The notes under the pieces: generated by a model
What the model saw: only the letters and a program-made list of their open reading frames with translations
Databases searched by the model: none
Told to the model about the DNA's origin: nothing
Translations under genes and position numbers: made by a program
NCBI GenBank assembly: GCA_002026015.1
Contig: MWOY01000115.1
Coordinates: 1-64,000 of the forward strand
Source: Prochlorococcus sp. HOT208_60m_808G21
GTDB taxonomy: Bacteria > Cyanobacteriota > Cyanobacteriia > PCC-6307 > Cyanobiaceae
Direction of reading: 5' to 3'
Length of the DNA stretch: 64,000 bases
Part shown: piece after piece, positions 26,179 to 34,783 of the stretch
Position numbering within the stretch: position 1 is the stretch's first letter
How the letters are laid out: the number at the start of each line of letters is the position of its first letter

Positions 26179-27544
26179 TAATTTATTAAGAGCTCCAAAC
26201 CAAAGTATTGAGGAAACTGGTTATGCCTGGTACGTAGGTAACGCTAGATTAATCAATTTATCTGGACGTTTATTAGGAGCTCACATTGCTCACTCTGGAC
26301 TAATAGTCTTTTGGGCGGGAGCAATGATGCTCTTTGAGGTTAATCATTTTACCTTTGATAAACCAATGTGGGAGCAAGGTTTAATCTGTATGCCACACGT
26401 TGCAATGTTTGGTTATGGAATAGGCCCAGGTGGTGAAGTTACTGATATCATGCCTTTCTTCCAGGCAGGCGTGGTTCACTTGATAGCTTCCGCTGTACTT
26501 GGTTTTGGTGGTATTTACCATTCATTAGCAGGTCCAGAAAAACTTGAAGAAGATTTTCCATTTTTCTCAACTGATTGGAGAGATAAAAATCAAATGACAA
26601 ATATCCTCGGATATCATTTGATCGTTCTAGGTGTAGGTGCATTAGCATGGTCAGTTAACTGGTGTTTTATTGGCGGTGCATATGACACGTGGGCACCTGG
26701 TGGTGGTGAAGTTAGACTTGTAAATCCAACCTTAGATCCAAGGGTTATTCTTGGTTATCTATTCAGATCTCCATGGGGAGGCGCTGGTTCAATAATCGGT
26801 GTTAACTCCATCGAAGATATTGTTGGTGGACATGTTTACGTGGGTATTACTGCAATTATTGGAGGAATATTCCATATCTTTACCAAACCTTTTGGATGGG
26901 CAAGAAGAGCTTTTATCTGGAATGGTGAAGGACTATTAAGTTATGCTCTTGGTGGAATTTGTGTAGCAAGTTTTATTGCTTCAACTTTCATTTGGTTTAA
27001 CAACACTGCTTACCCTTCAGAGTTTTATGGCCCAACAAATGCTGAAGCTTCACAGGCTCAAAGCTTTACTTTCCTAGTGAGAGATCAAAGAATTGGAGCT
27101 AACGTAGGTTCAACTATGGGACCAACAGGTCTAGGTAAGTATCTCATGAGATCTCCTACTGGTGAAATTATATTTGGTGGTGAAACAATGAGATTTTGGG
27201 ATTTCAGAGGCCCATGGTTAGAGCCTTTAAGAGGACCTAATGGATTGAGCCTTGAGAAAATCCAAAATGATATTCAGCCTTGGCAGGTAAGAAGAGCAGC
27301 TGAATATATGACTCATGCTCCAAACGCTTCTATCAACTCTGTTGGTGGAATTATTACAGAGCCTAATGCTGTTAACTTCGTTAACTTAAGACAATGGTTA
27401 GCTGCAGCTCAATTCTTCCTAGGATGGTTTACATTCATTGGTCATCTTTGGCATGCTGGACGTGCTAGAGCAGCCGCTGCTGGTTTCGAAAAAGGAATCG
27501 ACAGAAAGAGTGAACCAGCTCTAGAAATGCCTGATTTAGACTAA
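26162..27544 (+). CDS. psbC: photosystem II CP43 chlorophyll protein
   Basis: 460 residues from GTG 26162 ([12 protein letters not shown]). This start was chosen over an ATG at 26135 because a strong ribosome site (26146-26152) lies just upstream. Six membrane helices with His ligands, the large lumenal loop (about 300-400) and the conserved [19 protein letters not shown] segment identify CP43, the inner antenna that also contacts the oxygen-evolving cluster. It is co-transcribed with psbD and ends in a strong terminator. Confidence 0.99.
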   Translation: METPFNNLLRAPNQSIEETGYAWYVGNARLINLSGRLLGAHIAHSGLIVFWAGAMMLFEVNHFTFDKPMWEQGLICMPHVAMFGYGIGPGGEVTDIMPFFQAGVVHLIASAVLGFGGIYHSLAGPEKLEEDFPFFSTDWRDKNQMTNILGYHLIVLGVGALAWSVNWCFIGGAYDTWAPGGGEVRLVNPTLDPRVILGYLFRSPWGGAGSIIGVNSIEDIVGGHVYVGITAIIGGIFHIFTKPFGWARRAFIWNGEGLLSYALGGICVASFIASTFIWFNNTAYPSEFYGPTNAEASQAQSFTFLVRDQRIGANVGSTMGPTGLGKYLMRSPTGEIIFGGETMRFWDFRGPWLEPLRGPNGLSLEKIQNDIQPWQVRRAAEYMTHAPNASINSVGGIITEPNAVNFVNLRQWLAAAQFFLGWFTFIGHLWHAGRARAAAAGFEKGIDRKSEPALEMPDLD

Positions 27545-27557
27545 TTTCTACGTCAAC

Positions 27558-27592
27558 AAAAAAAGCCCTATCTTCAGATAGGGTTTTTTTTT
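27558..27592. terminator. bidirectional terminator between psbC and maf
   Basis: Stem CCCTATC/GATAGGG with a 4-nt loop. The plus strand has T9 after the stem and the minus strand T7. It stops both psbDC and the convergent maf gene. Confidence 0.93.
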
Positions 27593-27603
27593 GCTCAATT
27601 TTA

Positions 27604-28215
27604 TTATCTATATAAATTTTCTCTAAGCCATGGCAAACTTAATCCCATTACATTACTGAAGCAACCCTCTATTTTTTCTATATATTTACCCCCAATACCT
27701 TCTAAGGCAAATCCTCCGGCGCAATATAAAGGTTCATTTGTATCTACGTAACTCTTAATTTCCCAATCTTCCAAATTAGAAAAATAAACTCTTGAACTTA
27801 CTGTTTTTTTTATTATTTCAGTGATTTTAAAAATTTTGGAAGTTGAATCAAAATTCCCAATTATTAGAGTATGACCAGTATGTAAAAATCCAAATTCTCC
27901 AGACATTTTTTTCCATCTATTAAATGCTTCCTCTTTATTAAATGGTTTACCATAAGCTTCTCCTTTAAATTCAAAAATTGAATCGCACCCAAGTATTTCC
28001 AAAGGACCATAATTAAATTCTTCGGGCAATGATATGTTTTGAATATTTTCAGATATATTATTAGCCTTTTGAAAAGATAATTCCAAAGCTAAATTAAATA
28101 TATTCTTTTCTTGAATAGTAGTTTCATCAAAGTTACTTGATATTTGGATAAATTCGATTTGACAATTTTCTAGTAATTTCTTTCTAGATTGAGAAGCAGA
28201 GGCTAGAATTAACAC
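27604..28215 (-). CDS. maf: Maf/Ham1-like nucleotide pyrophosphatase
   Basis: 203 residues. The family start [15 protein letters not shown] and the core [16 protein letters not shown] followed by W(K)[13 protein letters not shown] are present. The catalytic Asp is in LGCDS. Maf proteins hydrolyse non-canonical nucleoside triphosphates (dTTP/UTP/pseudo-UTP or modified bases, depending on subfamily). It converges on psbC. Confidence 0.93.
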   Translation of the reverse strand: MLILASASQSRKKLLENCQIEFIQISSNFDETTIQEKNIFNLALELSFQKANNISENIQNISLPEEFNYGPLEILGCDSIFEFKGEAYGKPFNKEEAFNRWKKMSGEFGFLHTGHTLIIGNFDSTSKIFKITEIIKKTVSSRVYFSNLEDWEIKSYVDTNEPLYCAGGFALEGIGGKYIEKIEGCFSNVMGLSLPWLRENLYR

Positions 28216-28281
28216 AAATTTTTTACCAAATTATAATTCAATTTAATAATTAATAAATTTTAAAATTAATATAAATTACTA

Positions 28282-29811
28282 ATGGATTTAGAAGCAAAAT
28301 TACATGAAATAAAGAAACCAATAATGGTCCTAGGCACTTCCAGTGGAGCAGGGAAATCGTTAACCGTTACTGCTATTTGCAGGATTCTTAAAAATTTAGG
28401 AGAAGAACCAATACCTTTTAAAGGACAAAATATGAGTAACAATGCTTGGGTTGATTGGGAAGGTGGAGAGATGGCATATTCACAAGCACTTCAAGCTTTT
28501 GCTTGTGGTATTAATCCCTCTGCAGAGATGAATCCCATTTTATTAAAACCACAAGGAAACTCAATAAGTGAGGTGATTCACCTTGGCAAAAGCATAGGGA
28601 CGACAACCGCACAAAATTACTATAAAGATTGGTTTTCCCCAGGCTGGGAAGTAATTAAAAAAAGTTTAAAGTCTATTTACGAAGGGAATCCTAATTGCCG
28701 TTTAATTATCGAAGGGGCTGGAAGTCCGGTAGAGATGAATTTAATTCATAGAGATCTGACTAATTTAAGAGTTGCTAAGTATTTAAATGCAAATTGCATT
28801 TTAGTTACTGATATTGAAAGGGGAGGAGTATTTGCACAAATAATTGGTACTCTTGAATTAATGAAGCCTGAGGAAAAGAAGCTTATTAAGGGAATTATTA
28901 TAAATAGATTCAGAGGAGACCTTTCATTATTTGAAGATGGGAAGAAATGGATAGAGAATAAGACTCAAATCCCTGTTATTGGAATTATTCCATGGTTAAA
29001 TGATTCATTTCCTCCAGAGGATTCTTTAGATTTAATAGAGAAAAAATCACTTTCTAAAAATCCTGAAATCAAAGTTGGAATTATAAAATTACCATCTATT
29101 AGTAACTTCTCGGATTTTGATCCCCTAGAAAATGAAGAAACAATATTTATTGAATGGATTAGAAAATCAGAAAACCTAAGTAAGTATGACTTCATTATTC
29201 TGCCGGGCAGTAAACAAACGATTAAAGATCAAATATTTCTTGAAAATTCTGGCTTATCTAAGGATATAAGGGACTATTCAAAAAACGATGGAAATATTAT
29301 TGGCATATGTGGAGGTTTACAAATGTTAGGGTCTACACTTGAAGATCCGTATTTTAAAGAGGGTTCCAAAAACTATTCTGAACAAAAAATTAAAGGTATT
29401 GGATTACTTCCATTAAAAACGACTTTCTTTAAAAAAAAATTAACGCGTCAAATTAACTCTAAATCTATATGGCCGTGCCAATCAGAAATTAATGGATTTG
29501 AAATTCATAATGGTCAAACTGTATTAGATGATATCCAAAGTTCATTAATGATTAATCCTATTTTTGAAGATTCAGATCTTGGTTGGTACAAAGAAAATAA
29601 TAAAGGAGGAACTATCGCAGGCACATACATTCATGGGATCTTTGAAAATGACAGTTGGAGAGCACAATATATTAATTTAATAAGGAAGAGTAAAAATCTA
29701 CCAATATTGAATAAAGACTCAATATCTTATAAAAAGAAGAGACAATCCATTATTGATAATCTTGCGAATGAATTCCAAAAACATTTAAATCTCAAATCAT
29801 TTTTAAATTGA
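28282..29811 (+). CDS. cobQ: cobyric acid synthase
   Basis: 509 residues. An ATP-binding dethiobiotin-synthase-like domain (P-loop GTSSGAGKSLTV at about 18-29) is followed by a glutamine amidotransferase domain with the nucleophile GICGGLQMLG (Cys at about 347) and a catalytic His near the end (TYIHGIFEN). It amidates the corrin ring in (pseudo)cobalamin synthesis. The ferredoxin begins on its TTGA stop overlap. Confidence 0.95.
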   Translation: MDLEAKLHEIKKPIMVLGTSSGAGKSLTVTAICRILKNLGEEPIPFKGQNMSNNAWVDWEGGEMAYSQALQAFACGINPSAEMNPILLKPQGNSISEVIHLGKSIGTTTAQNYYKDWFSPGWEVIKKSLKSIYEGNPNCRLIIEGAGSPVEMNLIHRDLTNLRVAKYLNANCILVTDIERGGVFAQIIGTLELMKPEEKKLIKGIIINRFRGDLSLFEDGKKWIENKTQIPVIGIIPWLNDSFPPEDSLDLIEKKSLSKNPEIKVGIIKLPSISNFSDFDPLENEETIFIEWIRKSENLSKYDFIILPGSKQTIKDQIFLENSGLSKDIRDYSKNDGNIIGICGGLQMLGSTLEDPYFKEGSKNYSEQKIKGIGLLPLKTTFFKKKLTRQINSKSIWPCQSEINGFEIHNGQTVLDDIQSSLMINPIFEDSDLGWYKENNKGGTIAGTYIHGIFENDSWRAQYINLIRKSKNLPILNKDSISYKKKRQSIIDNLANEFQKHLNLKSFLN

Positions 29812-30062
29812 AAGAAACAAAAAATATAAAAGTAATATGGCCAAATAATAAAGAAACATTTGTTTCAGATGGTGATAACTGGTTTTCTTCTGCTGAAAAA
29901 GCAGGTTTAGAAATCCCTACTGGCTGCCTCACAGGGAGTTGTGGAGCCTGCGAATTAGATGTAAATGGTGAAACAGTGAGAGCTTGTATAAGTGAAATTA
30001 AAAATAACAAAAAATGTACGTTACGGGTTTCTTTAACTACAGACCCATTTTGGGAAAAATAA
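29808..30062 (+). CDS. 2Fe-2S ferredoxin
   Basis: 84 residues, a plant-type ferredoxin but slightly short and basic at the N-terminus. The cluster Cys are in GCLTGSCGACELDV and VRACIS (four Cys). It starts at TTG 29808, overlapping the cobQ stop by 4 bp. Its coupling to cobQ suggests a role as electron donor in the neighbourhood, which is inference. Confidence 0.88.
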   Translation: MKETKNIKVIWPNNKETFVSDGDNWFSSAEKAGLEIPTGCLTGSCGACELDVNGETVRACISEIKNNKKCTLRVSLTTDPFWEK

Positions 30063-30075
30063 ATTTCACTAAACA

Positions 30076-30402
30076 TTACCTTTTTATTAGGGATTTTTTT
30101 ATCCTTTTAAAGTTCTTTTTATATCTTTGCCTACTTTTTTTAAACCAAATAAATTTTGTAAAATAATAAATAGGTAGAAAAAAAATTCCTAAATACAATA
30201 CTTCTAACCATTGAGTATAAAGTAAGGAAAGTATTATTAGTAGTCTGCTCCTTTCAAAATAAATTTGAGGATCAATTTCTGGAAGGATGAAAAAAGGGAA
30301 AAACCCAAGCGTATTTTTAAAAAAAATACTCCAAAGATATAAGAACAGAATATTAACTAGCAAACGTATAATTTTGCTTTCTAAAAATATCATTAGATGC
30401 AT
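30076..30402 (-). CDS. membrane protein, unknown function (108 aa)
   Basis: 108 residues with two or three hydrophobic segments (about 10-26, 33-45 and 54-85) and a strongly basic tail (SRQRYKKNFKRIKKSLIKR). No family is recognised. The tail is probably cytoplasmic by the positive-inside rule. Confidence 0.6.
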   Translation of the reverse strand: MHLMIFLESKIIRLLVNILFLYLWSIFFKNTLGFFPFFILPEIDPQIYFERSRLLIILSLLYTQWLEVLYLGIFFLPIYYFTKFIWFKKSRQRYKKNFKRIKKSLIKR

Positions 30403-30514
30403 GCAATCCCAAGAATCTAATATTAATCACAAAGTCCATTTAAAAAAATTATTGTCTAAAATTTGAAATCAAATTAAGATAGATCAAAATTATTTCAGTA
30501 ATAATTGAGTCCTA

Positions 30515-30667
30515 ATGAAAACCTTTTTAATATCTGGTCTAATAGATGATTACAGGATAAAAACAAGTATCTTTGCGATCTCTCCTAATCATGCAATAAA
30601 AGTGTTTCAACAGAAATATCCAAATGCAATTGATATCTATGTAATTCAAAATTTATTTAAGAAATAA
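30515..30667 (+). CDS. small hypothetical protein (50 aa)
   Basis: The ATG at 30515 gives 50 residues with an alternating pattern (MKTFLISGLIDDYRIKTSIFA). It looks like a small alpha/beta protein. There is no family match. Composition is native and the frame is clean, but short length leaves doubt. Confidence 0.5.
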   Translation: MKTFLISGLIDDYRIKTSIFAISPNHAIKVFQQKYPNAIDIYVIQNLFKK

Positions 30668-30743
30668 ATTTAATAAATTTTTAAAATATAGACTTCTGAT
30701 ATAAAAGGATTAGAATCTCAAAAAGTTTTTTAATCCAAAGTCA

Positions 30744-32306
30744 TTGAATAGGACGGAATTTATAAATTTAATTCTTGATAAAAGATCTTTAAATAAGGAA
30801 GTTTACGATCTTTCCTTAAAAATTGACGATTTTCCAATTGCAAGACAAGTATTAAATAAAATCTGGGGGAATATGAATCTAGATTTAATTCTTACATCAA
30901 ATAAACTTATTGACATTAATAATGCGAAAGGAGATCTAATTGCTAATACTATTAACTTCATGGATGATTCCCGTCTAAAAAGTGAGACAAAAAGGTTTGT
31001 TGAAGATTTAGTAGATCAAAAGATTCTTGGAAGTAATTTTGATAAAAAAGAAATAACAAATAATAAAAATAAAAATACCAACAAAACCAAAAATAAAAAA
31101 AATAAAGAGATCAATAATACTTCCCAAAACCAATTAATTCCAGATCCATGGGATTCAATTCTTACAGAAAAAACTGAAAAACAAAAAGTAATTAATAAAA
31201 ATTCTAAAACTATACCAAATTCAGAAAATGATTTGATGAGCAAAAAAAATCTCTATAAGAATAAAAAAGTTAGTAATTTATTCACCACGATATTTGAGTT
31301 GGGTGCAAAACATTTTCATAAAGGAGATTATGAAGATTCAATTGAATGTTATTCATTGCTACTAAGTCAAGGTCTAAAAAATATTGAAGTAAAAGAATCC
31401 ATGATCTTTGCTTCAAGGGGTTGCTGTTTTTTTGAATTAGGTAAATTCAATGAAGCAATTTTAGATTTTTCTAAAGCAATTAACTTAGATAATAAAACAC
31501 CTTCTTTTCACAGTTATCGAGGACGGTGCAATTTTGAATTAGAAAAATACGATGAGGCAATTTTAGATTTCACAAAATCTCTATCGCTCAATAAAGAGCC
31601 TCTAGATTTTTTTAAAAGAGGAGAATCCAAATTCAATTTAAAAGATTTCAAGAAAGCAATTTTAGACTTTAATAAAGCAATTGACTTAGAGAATAAAACT
31701 CCTTCTTTTTTTAGATATAGAGGAAAATGTAATTTTGAATTAGAAAAATACGATGAGGCAATTTCAGATTTCACTAAAGCACTATATTTAGAAAAAAACG
31801 AAAAATCTTATTTAGATTTTTACATGCGTGGGAAATGTAAATACAAGCAAGATAAACTTTCTTACGCCTTAGTTGATTTAAAGAAATCAATTGAATTGCT
31901 ACCTAGATTAGAATATAACGAAGAATTTTTTAACGAACCAATAGATTTATATAACCAAATTATTAGGGAAAAAAATAACTCTAAAGATAAAATACAAATA
32001 AACTCTCAAAAAGATTTTTCTAATAATGAAAAAAGTATTGGTATTGGTTTAAAAAATAAATCTTCAGATAAAAAATTATCTAATTATTTTGAATCTAAAA
32101 GATTTAAGATTATTGAGATTTTGAAAGTTATTGGATTACTAAGTTTTTTCCTAACTGGTCTTTATATTTCATATTCAAATAAAAAAACTCTTGTAGATTG
32201 TCTTTTTAAACATAGATTTAATGATATTTGTTTTTATTATGATGAAATACGTGAAAGAGGTATCCATTTAAAAGGTCCCATTTATACCCCCCATAATTAT
32301 CCCTAG
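30744..32306 (+). CDS. TPR-repeat membrane protein
   Basis: 520 residues from TTG 30744. Residues 1-100 are a helical domain. About 105-135 is a low-complexity Asn/Lys region. About 177-385 is a run of TPR repeats (SIECYSLLLSQG, then AILDFSKAINL and AILDFNKAIDL). About 455-475 is a membrane helix (VIGLLSFFLTGLYISY), followed by a short tail with Cys residues. TPRs bind partner proteins, here on the cytoplasmic face. The repeats include a recent internal duplication. It lies beside tRNA-Ser and looks like accessory cargo. Confidence 0.82.
   Translation: MNRTEFINLILDKRSLNKEVYDLSLKIDDFPIARQVLNKIWGNMNLDLILTSNKLIDINNAKGDLIANTINFMDDSRLKSETKRFVEDLVDQKILGSNFDKKEITNNKNKNTNKTKNKKNKEINNTSQNQLIPDPWDSILTEKTEKQKVINKNSKTIPNSENDLMSKKNLYKNKKVSNLFTTIFELGAKHFHKGDYEDSIECYSLLLSQGLKNIEVKESMIFASRGCCFFELGKFNEAILDFSKAINLDNKTPSFHSYRGRCNFELEKYDEAILDFTKSLSLNKEPLDFFKRGESKFNLKDFKKAILDFNKAIDLENKTPSFFRYRGKCNFELEKYDEAISDFTKALYLEKNEKSYLDFYMRGKCKYKQDKLSYALVDLKKSIELLPRLEYNEEFFNEPIDLYNQIIREKNNSKDKIQINSQKDFSNNEKSIGIGLKNKSSDKKLSNYFESKRFKIIEILKVIGLLSFFLTGLYISYSNKKTLVDCLFKHRFNDICFYYDEIRERGIHLKGPIYTPHNYP
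31456..31774 (+). repeat. duplicated TPR block within the TPR gene
   Basis: The segments 31456-31573 and 31657-31774 are near-identical, 201 bp (67 codons) apart. They contain a perfect 34-bp repeat at 31530-31563 and 31731-31764. The unit is two TPR helices pairs, so this is an in-frame duplication. Confidence 0.85.
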
Positions 32307-32383
32307 CACAAAATCTTTAAAATCCCTAACACATCCCTAACACCATCCTTTTTTCTGTAGTAGTGTTTGTCTGTCTTAGGGAT
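32299..32383. repeat. ATCCCTARCAC repeats beside tRNA-Ser
   Basis: ATCCCTAGCAC (32299-32309) is followed by two abutting copies of ATCCCTAACAC (32322-32332 and 32333-32343). A partial inverted copy TCTTAGGGAT lies at 32375-32383. They lie on the 3' side of the minus-strand tRNA-Ser gene. Clusters of this kind are seen at arm sites for tyrosine integrases, but no integrase gene is present. Confidence 0.5.
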
Positions 32384-32467
32384 AAACTTTACGATAAATT
32401 ATTCAGTCATACCAGTGATACTGTACTTTTTGACGATATCTGACGATTCCTTATTTGTATAGAATTA

Positions 32468-32552
32468 CGGAGAGGGTGGGATTCGAACCCACGAATAGTT
32501 TCCTATTAAACGATTTCGAGTCGTTCGCTTTCGACCACTCAGCCACCTCTCC
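32468..32552 (-). tRNA. tRNA-Ser (CGA)
   Basis: 85 nt with a 7-bp acceptor stem GGAGAGG/CCTCTCC, a long variable arm (typical of Ser), T-loop GGTTCGAATCC and discriminator G. The anticodon loop CTCGAAA gives anticodon CGA, reading UCG. No CCA is encoded. Its 3' end faces the repeats at 32299-32383. Confidence 0.95.
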
Positions 32553-32614
32553 ACCTGCTTATAAGTATGCCCAAAATAAACTGAAAATTATGAACTATAT
32601 AGTTATCTTAATTT

Positions 32615-33637
32615 TTAATTCCAACCTGCATCTTTCATCAATTTAATAGCTAATGAGTTTTTTTCTCCAAGGTCTTCTACAGTTACACTATCAGGAACAA
32701 ACTCTCCAAAGTTCTTTACTATTTCATTCTGATTAACTTCCTTCAAAGGATGTTCAAAAGTAGGAGCAGCTAAACCTTTACTTCCTTCGGGAGATGCTAA
32801 GAATTCAAGCAGCTGAATAGCTTCATTTTTATTTGTTGCATATTTTGCAACACCACCAGCACTAATATTTAGGTGTGCAGGATTAGGAGTAAGGACCTTT
32901 GTTTTTTTTGCATACAAAGTATCTCTTCTTCCATTAACACCTGCTAACATTCTTGCGACGTAATAATGATTAACAATTCCTACTCCACATTTTTTCTTAG
33001 AAACTGCTCTAATTATCGAAATATCACCTGGGAAAAATGGTTGGGAAACATTTGAAATCATTCCTGATAACCAAGCTTTAGTTTCTGATTGACCTTTGTT
33101 AATTATTTGATTGGCAACTAAAGATTGATTATATGGACTTTTTCTATTTCTTAAACATACTTTCCCTTTTAAAGAAGGATCAGCTAAATCAGTGTAATCA
33201 TTAATCTTGCTAACATCTACCACTTTTGGATTTGCTATCATAACTCTTACTCTTCTGGTTAAGGCGTACCATTCCTTATTTGGATCTTTCAATCCAATTG
33301 GAACATCATTTTCTAAATTTGAAGATTCTATTGATTGAAGTAATCCAGCTTTGGCTGCATTAGTAATTCTTGCAGCATCAACTAATAAAATTAAATCCGC
33401 CTGAGAATTCTTTCCCTCTCTCTTCAATCTCTCAATTAAAGATATACCTGCAGCTTCAATAAGCCTTACTTTAATCCCTGTTTCTTCTGCAAATTTTTTA
33501 TAAACGCTCCTATCAGTGTTGTAATGTCTCCCTGAATAAACTCTAACTTCTTTTTCTGTTGAATTGGCAGGTATATTTACATTGAGTAAAAATGTACATG
33601 TTAGTACTGAATAAAAAAGTTTTTTGAGATTTTGCAC
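32615..33637 (-). CDS. futA: periplasmic iron(III)-binding protein FutA/IdiA
   Basis: 340 residues with a signal peptide (about 1-27, KKLFYSVLTCTFLLN) and the periplasmic binding fold. Ferric ligands of the FutA type are visible: His and Tyr in YSGRHYN and the Tyr pair in NHYYVAR. It supplies the Fut ABC transporter with iron; the other subunits are outside this window. It is divergent from the PiuC-like gene across a palindrome at 33706. Confidence 0.94.
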   Translation of the reverse strand: MQNLKKLFYSVLTCTFLLNVNIPANSTEKEVRVYSGRHYNTDRSVYKKFAEETGIKVRLIEAAGISLIERLKREGKNSQADLILLVDAARITNAAKAGLLQSIESSNLENDVPIGLKDPNKEWYALTRRVRVMIANPKVVDVSKINDYTDLADPSLKGKVCLRNRKSPYNQSLVANQIINKGQSETKAWLSGMISNVSQPFFPGDISIIRAVSKKKCGVGIVNHYYVARMLAGVNGRRDTLYAKKTKVLTPNPAHLNISAGGVAKYATNKNEAIQLLEFLASPEGSKGLAAPTFEHPLKEVNQNEIVKNFGEFVPDSVTVEDLGEKNSLAIKLMKDAGWN

Positions 33638-33705
33638 TTTTTCAAATTAGTATCTATGGTTACTTTATACCCATCAAAAGAGTTCAAACTCTAAAAGCGA
33701 TCTTC

Positions 33706-33723
33706 GATACATAAACATGTATC
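33706..33723. promoter_or_regulatory. palindrome between futA and the PiuC-like gene
   Basis: GATACAT-AAAC-ATGTATC: 7-bp arms with a 4-bp spacer, in the divergent intergenic region. Size and position suit a dimeric repressor, for example Fur. It does not closely match the E. coli Fur box (GATAATGATAATCATTATC), so the identity is inferred only from the iron genes on both sides. Confidence 0.5.
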
Positions 33724-33739
33724 ATTTTTTATATTCAAT

Positions 33740-34405
33740 ATGAATTATTTAACTCATCAGTTATTAAATGCTGAAGAAATAAATTTTATAGAAAAAGAAT
33801 TAGAACAAGAAAATCAAGGTTGGGAAGATGGGAAAAAAACTGCTGGTAGTCACGCCTCAATCTTAAAAAATAATTTGCAACTAAAAAGAACATCAGATAT
33901 TTCAAAAAAATTATCATCGCTAGTTAAACAAAAAATATTAAATGATGATTTAATAAAAAGCTTTACTTTACCAAAAAATATTCATGGAATCATGTTTACT
34001 AAATCATCCAAAGGAATGAAGTATGGACGTCATATTGATAATGCATATATGTCATCAGGCAGGGCTGACTTATCTTTCACAGTTTTTCTTACCAAAAAAA
34101 ATCAATACGAAGGAGGTGAACTATTGATTGAAAATATTACTTCAGAAAACAAATTTAAACTTAATAGTGGAGAAATTTTAATTTACCCAAGCACTTATTT
34201 GCATTCAGTCCAAGAAGTTCTAGATGGAGAAAGAATAGTCTGCGTTGGATGGATCGAAAGTTATATAAGAAGTATTGAAGAAAGAGAATATTTATTTGAT
34301 TTAGACGCAGGTGCTAGAAGTCTACTAGCTAAGCATGGTAGATCTGACGATCTCGATCTAATTTTTAAATCCTACTCTAATCTTTTAAGAGTTTTGGGTG
34401 ATTGA
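33740..34405 (+). CDS. PiuC-like Fe(II)/2-oxoglutarate dioxygenase (PKHD-type)
   Basis: 221 residues of the PKHD hydroxylase family. The metal site is H-x-D in GRHIDNAYM and the distal His in PSTYLHSV; the 2-oxoglutarate Arg is in GERIVCVGW. Such enzymes are induced by iron limitation in many bacteria. Divergent from futA. Substrate unknown. Confidence 0.88.
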   Translation: MNYLTHQLLNAEEINFIEKELEQENQGWEDGKKTAGSHASILKNNLQLKRTSDISKKLSSLVKQKILNDDLIKSFTLPKNIHGIMFTKSSKGMKYGRHIDNAYMSSGRADLSFTVFLTKKNQYEGGELLIENITSENKFKLNSGEILIYPSTYLHSVQEVLDGERIVCVGWIESYIRSIEEREYLFDLDAGARSLLAKHGRSDDLDLIFKSYSNLLRVLGD

Positions 34406-34478
34406 ATAAGAATCATTTTATACAACAAAAAGAATATGACTTCAAATTTGATTAATATAAAAAAAAATTAATTATCAA

Positions 34479-34718
34479 ATGTCAAAAAGAAGTTCAGTTT
34501 CGATTTTCATTGCAGCGACAAGCGCACTCGCTATTTCAACAGCAAATACCAATTCAATAAAATCCGGTGAAAATGACTTAGGGGGACTTAAAGAATGGAA
34601 TACCGATATGGCTTTAGATGCTGATTTTAAATTAGATGAAAATGCCCAAAAGATAGCTGATGAGGCTGCAAAATCAAGTACTTGTATTCCTATTGGAGAA
34701 GGTGAGAATTGTTGGTAA
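34479..34718 (+). CDS. small secreted protein (79 aa)
   Basis: 79 residues. The N-terminus (VSIFIAATSALAIS) is a signal peptide or anchor, and the acidic mature part (DMALDADFKLDENAQK) ends with two Cys (STCIPIGEGENCW), which could form a disulfide. A bidirectional terminator follows. No family is recognised. Confidence 0.65.
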   Translation: MSKRSSVSIFIAATSALAISTANTNSIKSGENDLGGLKEWNTDMALDADFKLDENAQKIADEAAKSSTCIPIGEGENCW

Positions 34719-34731
34719 GATATTTTTATTA

Positions 34732-34767
34732 AATAAAAAAAAGGCCTCTAAATTGAGGCCTTTTTTA
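34732..34767. terminator. bidirectional terminator
   Basis: Stem AAGGCCTC/GAGGCCTT with a TAAATT loop, T-runs on both strands. It stops the small secreted gene and the convergent porin gene. Confidence 0.93.
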
Positions 34768-34783
34768 TTATCAAAATCAAGAT

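Noticed and set aside
32455..32646. 63-aa plus-strand ORF over the tRNA-Ser region
   Set aside because: Its sequence (RVGFEPTNSF...) is the well-known antisense translation artefact of a tRNA gene; the tRNA on the minus strand explains it.
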